Shown: positions 63,480-64,000 of the stretch, piece after piece
Layout: every line of letters begins with the position of its first letter
Numbering within the stretch: the stretch's first letter is position 1
DNA from: Corynebacterium casei LMG S-19264
Lineage (GTDB): Bacteria; Actinomycetota; Actinomycetes; Mycobacteriales; Mycobacteriaceae
Direction: 5' to 3'
Assembly (NCBI RefSeq): GCF_000550785.1
Contig: NZ_CP004350.1
Span: 2,026,009-2,090,008, forward strand
Length of the DNA: 64,000 nucleotides
Made by a program: the position numbers and the translations under genes
Notes under the pieces: model-generated
The model's input: only the letters and a program-made list of their open reading frames with translations
What the model was told of the DNA's origin: nothing
The model's database searches: none

Positions 63480-64000
63480 CTATTTACCAAAGCGGCGGGA
63501 ACGGTTGGAATAGTCGCGCAGTGCACGCAGGAAATCGATCTTGCGAAACGCCGGCCAGTAAGTGTCCGTGAACCAGATTTCAGAATAGGCCGCTTGCCAC
63601 AACAGGAAGCCGGACAGACGCTGCTCACCGGAAGTGCGGATGACCAGGTCTGGGTCCGGAAGGCCTTTGGTGTACAGGTGCTTGGAAATGGATTCCACGG
63701 TGATGTGGTCCACCAGTTCCTCGGCCGTTGCGCCTTCTTCTACTTCTTGTTTCAGCAGGGCCTGGACGGCATCAACAATTTCTTGGCGCCCGCCGTAGCC
63801 GACAGCGATGTTCACAATCACGCCGTCGTTGTCCTGGGTATCGGCCGCAGCCGCGCACATCTTGTTGGTTACCTCATCAGGCAACAGGTTCAGGTGGCCC
63901 ACCAGGCGGACTTGGCAGTTCAAATCGCCGTGGCTGAGGTGGTCAACAACCTCAGTGATGATGTCGAAAAGCAGGCTAACTTCGTTTTCAGAGCGCTTCA
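63480..64000 (-). CDS. uppS: Isoprenyl (undecaprenyl-type) diphosphate synthase, 5' end beyond the window
   Basis: The frame is open from the right edge. The visible C-terminal part reads NCQVRLVGHLNLLPDEVTNKM, NIAVGYGGRQEIVDAVQALL, PDPDLVIRTSGEQRLSGFLLWQAAYSEIWFTDTYWPAFRKIDFLRALRDY: the RTSGE and SEIWFTDTYWP blocks are diagnostic of cis-prenyltransferases. The enzyme makes Z,E-polyprenyl diphosphate for cell-wall lipid carriers. The N-terminal catalytic Asp region lies outside the window. Confidence 0.95.
   Translation of the reverse strand, partial: KRSENEVSLLFDIITEVVDHLSHGDLNCQVRLVGHLNLLPDEVTNKMCAAAADTQDNDGVIVNIAVGYGGRQEIVDAVQALLKQEVEEGATAEELVDHITVESISKHLYTKGLPDPDLVIRTSGEQRLSGFLLWQAAYSEIWFTDTYWPAFRKIDFLRALRDYSNRSRRFGK

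Overview
The window looks like chromosomal DNA from a Corynebacterium, about 55-57% G+C outside the accessory block. The evidence is the backbone gene set and order: coaA and glyA back to back, then fum, glpX, a DUF4245 gene, xseB/xseA, ispH, a DUF6542 gene, rmuC and ychF. Mycothiol-type ArsC, a CmtR-type repressor and a DtxR-like box also fit. The species is not certain. The C. ammoniagenes/stationis/casei group is only a guess, prompted by the foreign high-G+C island.

Left part (1-13 kb): a GntR regulator (cut by the left edge) and an AGCS amino-acid symporter; an SRPBCC protein and a PEP-mutase/isocitrate-lyase-like enzyme; an overlapping pair of a histidine phosphatase and a PI3/4-kinase-fold protein (SCO1664 family); a MoxR-type AAA ATPase with its VWA partner; a VOC protein with a small membrane protein; a divergent MerR/DUF1772 pair; and a SulP anion transporter. 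From 12.9 to 14.5 kb there is only decay: a broken MFS transporter and a broken GNAT.

Metal, defence and iron section (14.5-31 kb): an arsenic operon in which acr3 is split by an intact IS256-family element with a clean 9-bp target duplication; a McrB/McrC type IV restriction pair; a siderophore-binding lipoprotein behind a DtxR-like box; a CmtR repressor with a cation efflux protein; small enzymes and a second SulP transporter. A siderophore-interacting protein gene (sip) is truncated at about 31.08 kb.

Foreign island (31.08-41.4 kb): clearly higher G+C. In order it holds an IS30-family element, an IS3 remnant, a large serine recombinase, an unknown small gene, two damaged ISL3-family elements plus a third ISL3 end, a cluster of repeated insertion-sequence-like ends, a quinone-dependent D-lactate dehydrogenase with a repeat-rich upstream region, and a truncated adenine-methyltransferase gene containing a 9-G tract. 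It ends next to ychF.

Right part (41.4-64 kb): conserved housekeeping genes: ychF, an AI-2E-family permease, rmuC, ispH, exonuclease VII, glpX, fum, phoH2, glyA, coaA and uppS (cut by the right edge). Among them are a TetR/DHA2 efflux operon with two matching palindromic operators, and a divergent pair in which a LysR effector domain without a helix-turn-helix faces a DUF5997 protein. That DUF5997 protein carries an internal duplication of a helix-turn-helix-like unit. No rRNA, tRNA or CRISPR array was seen.
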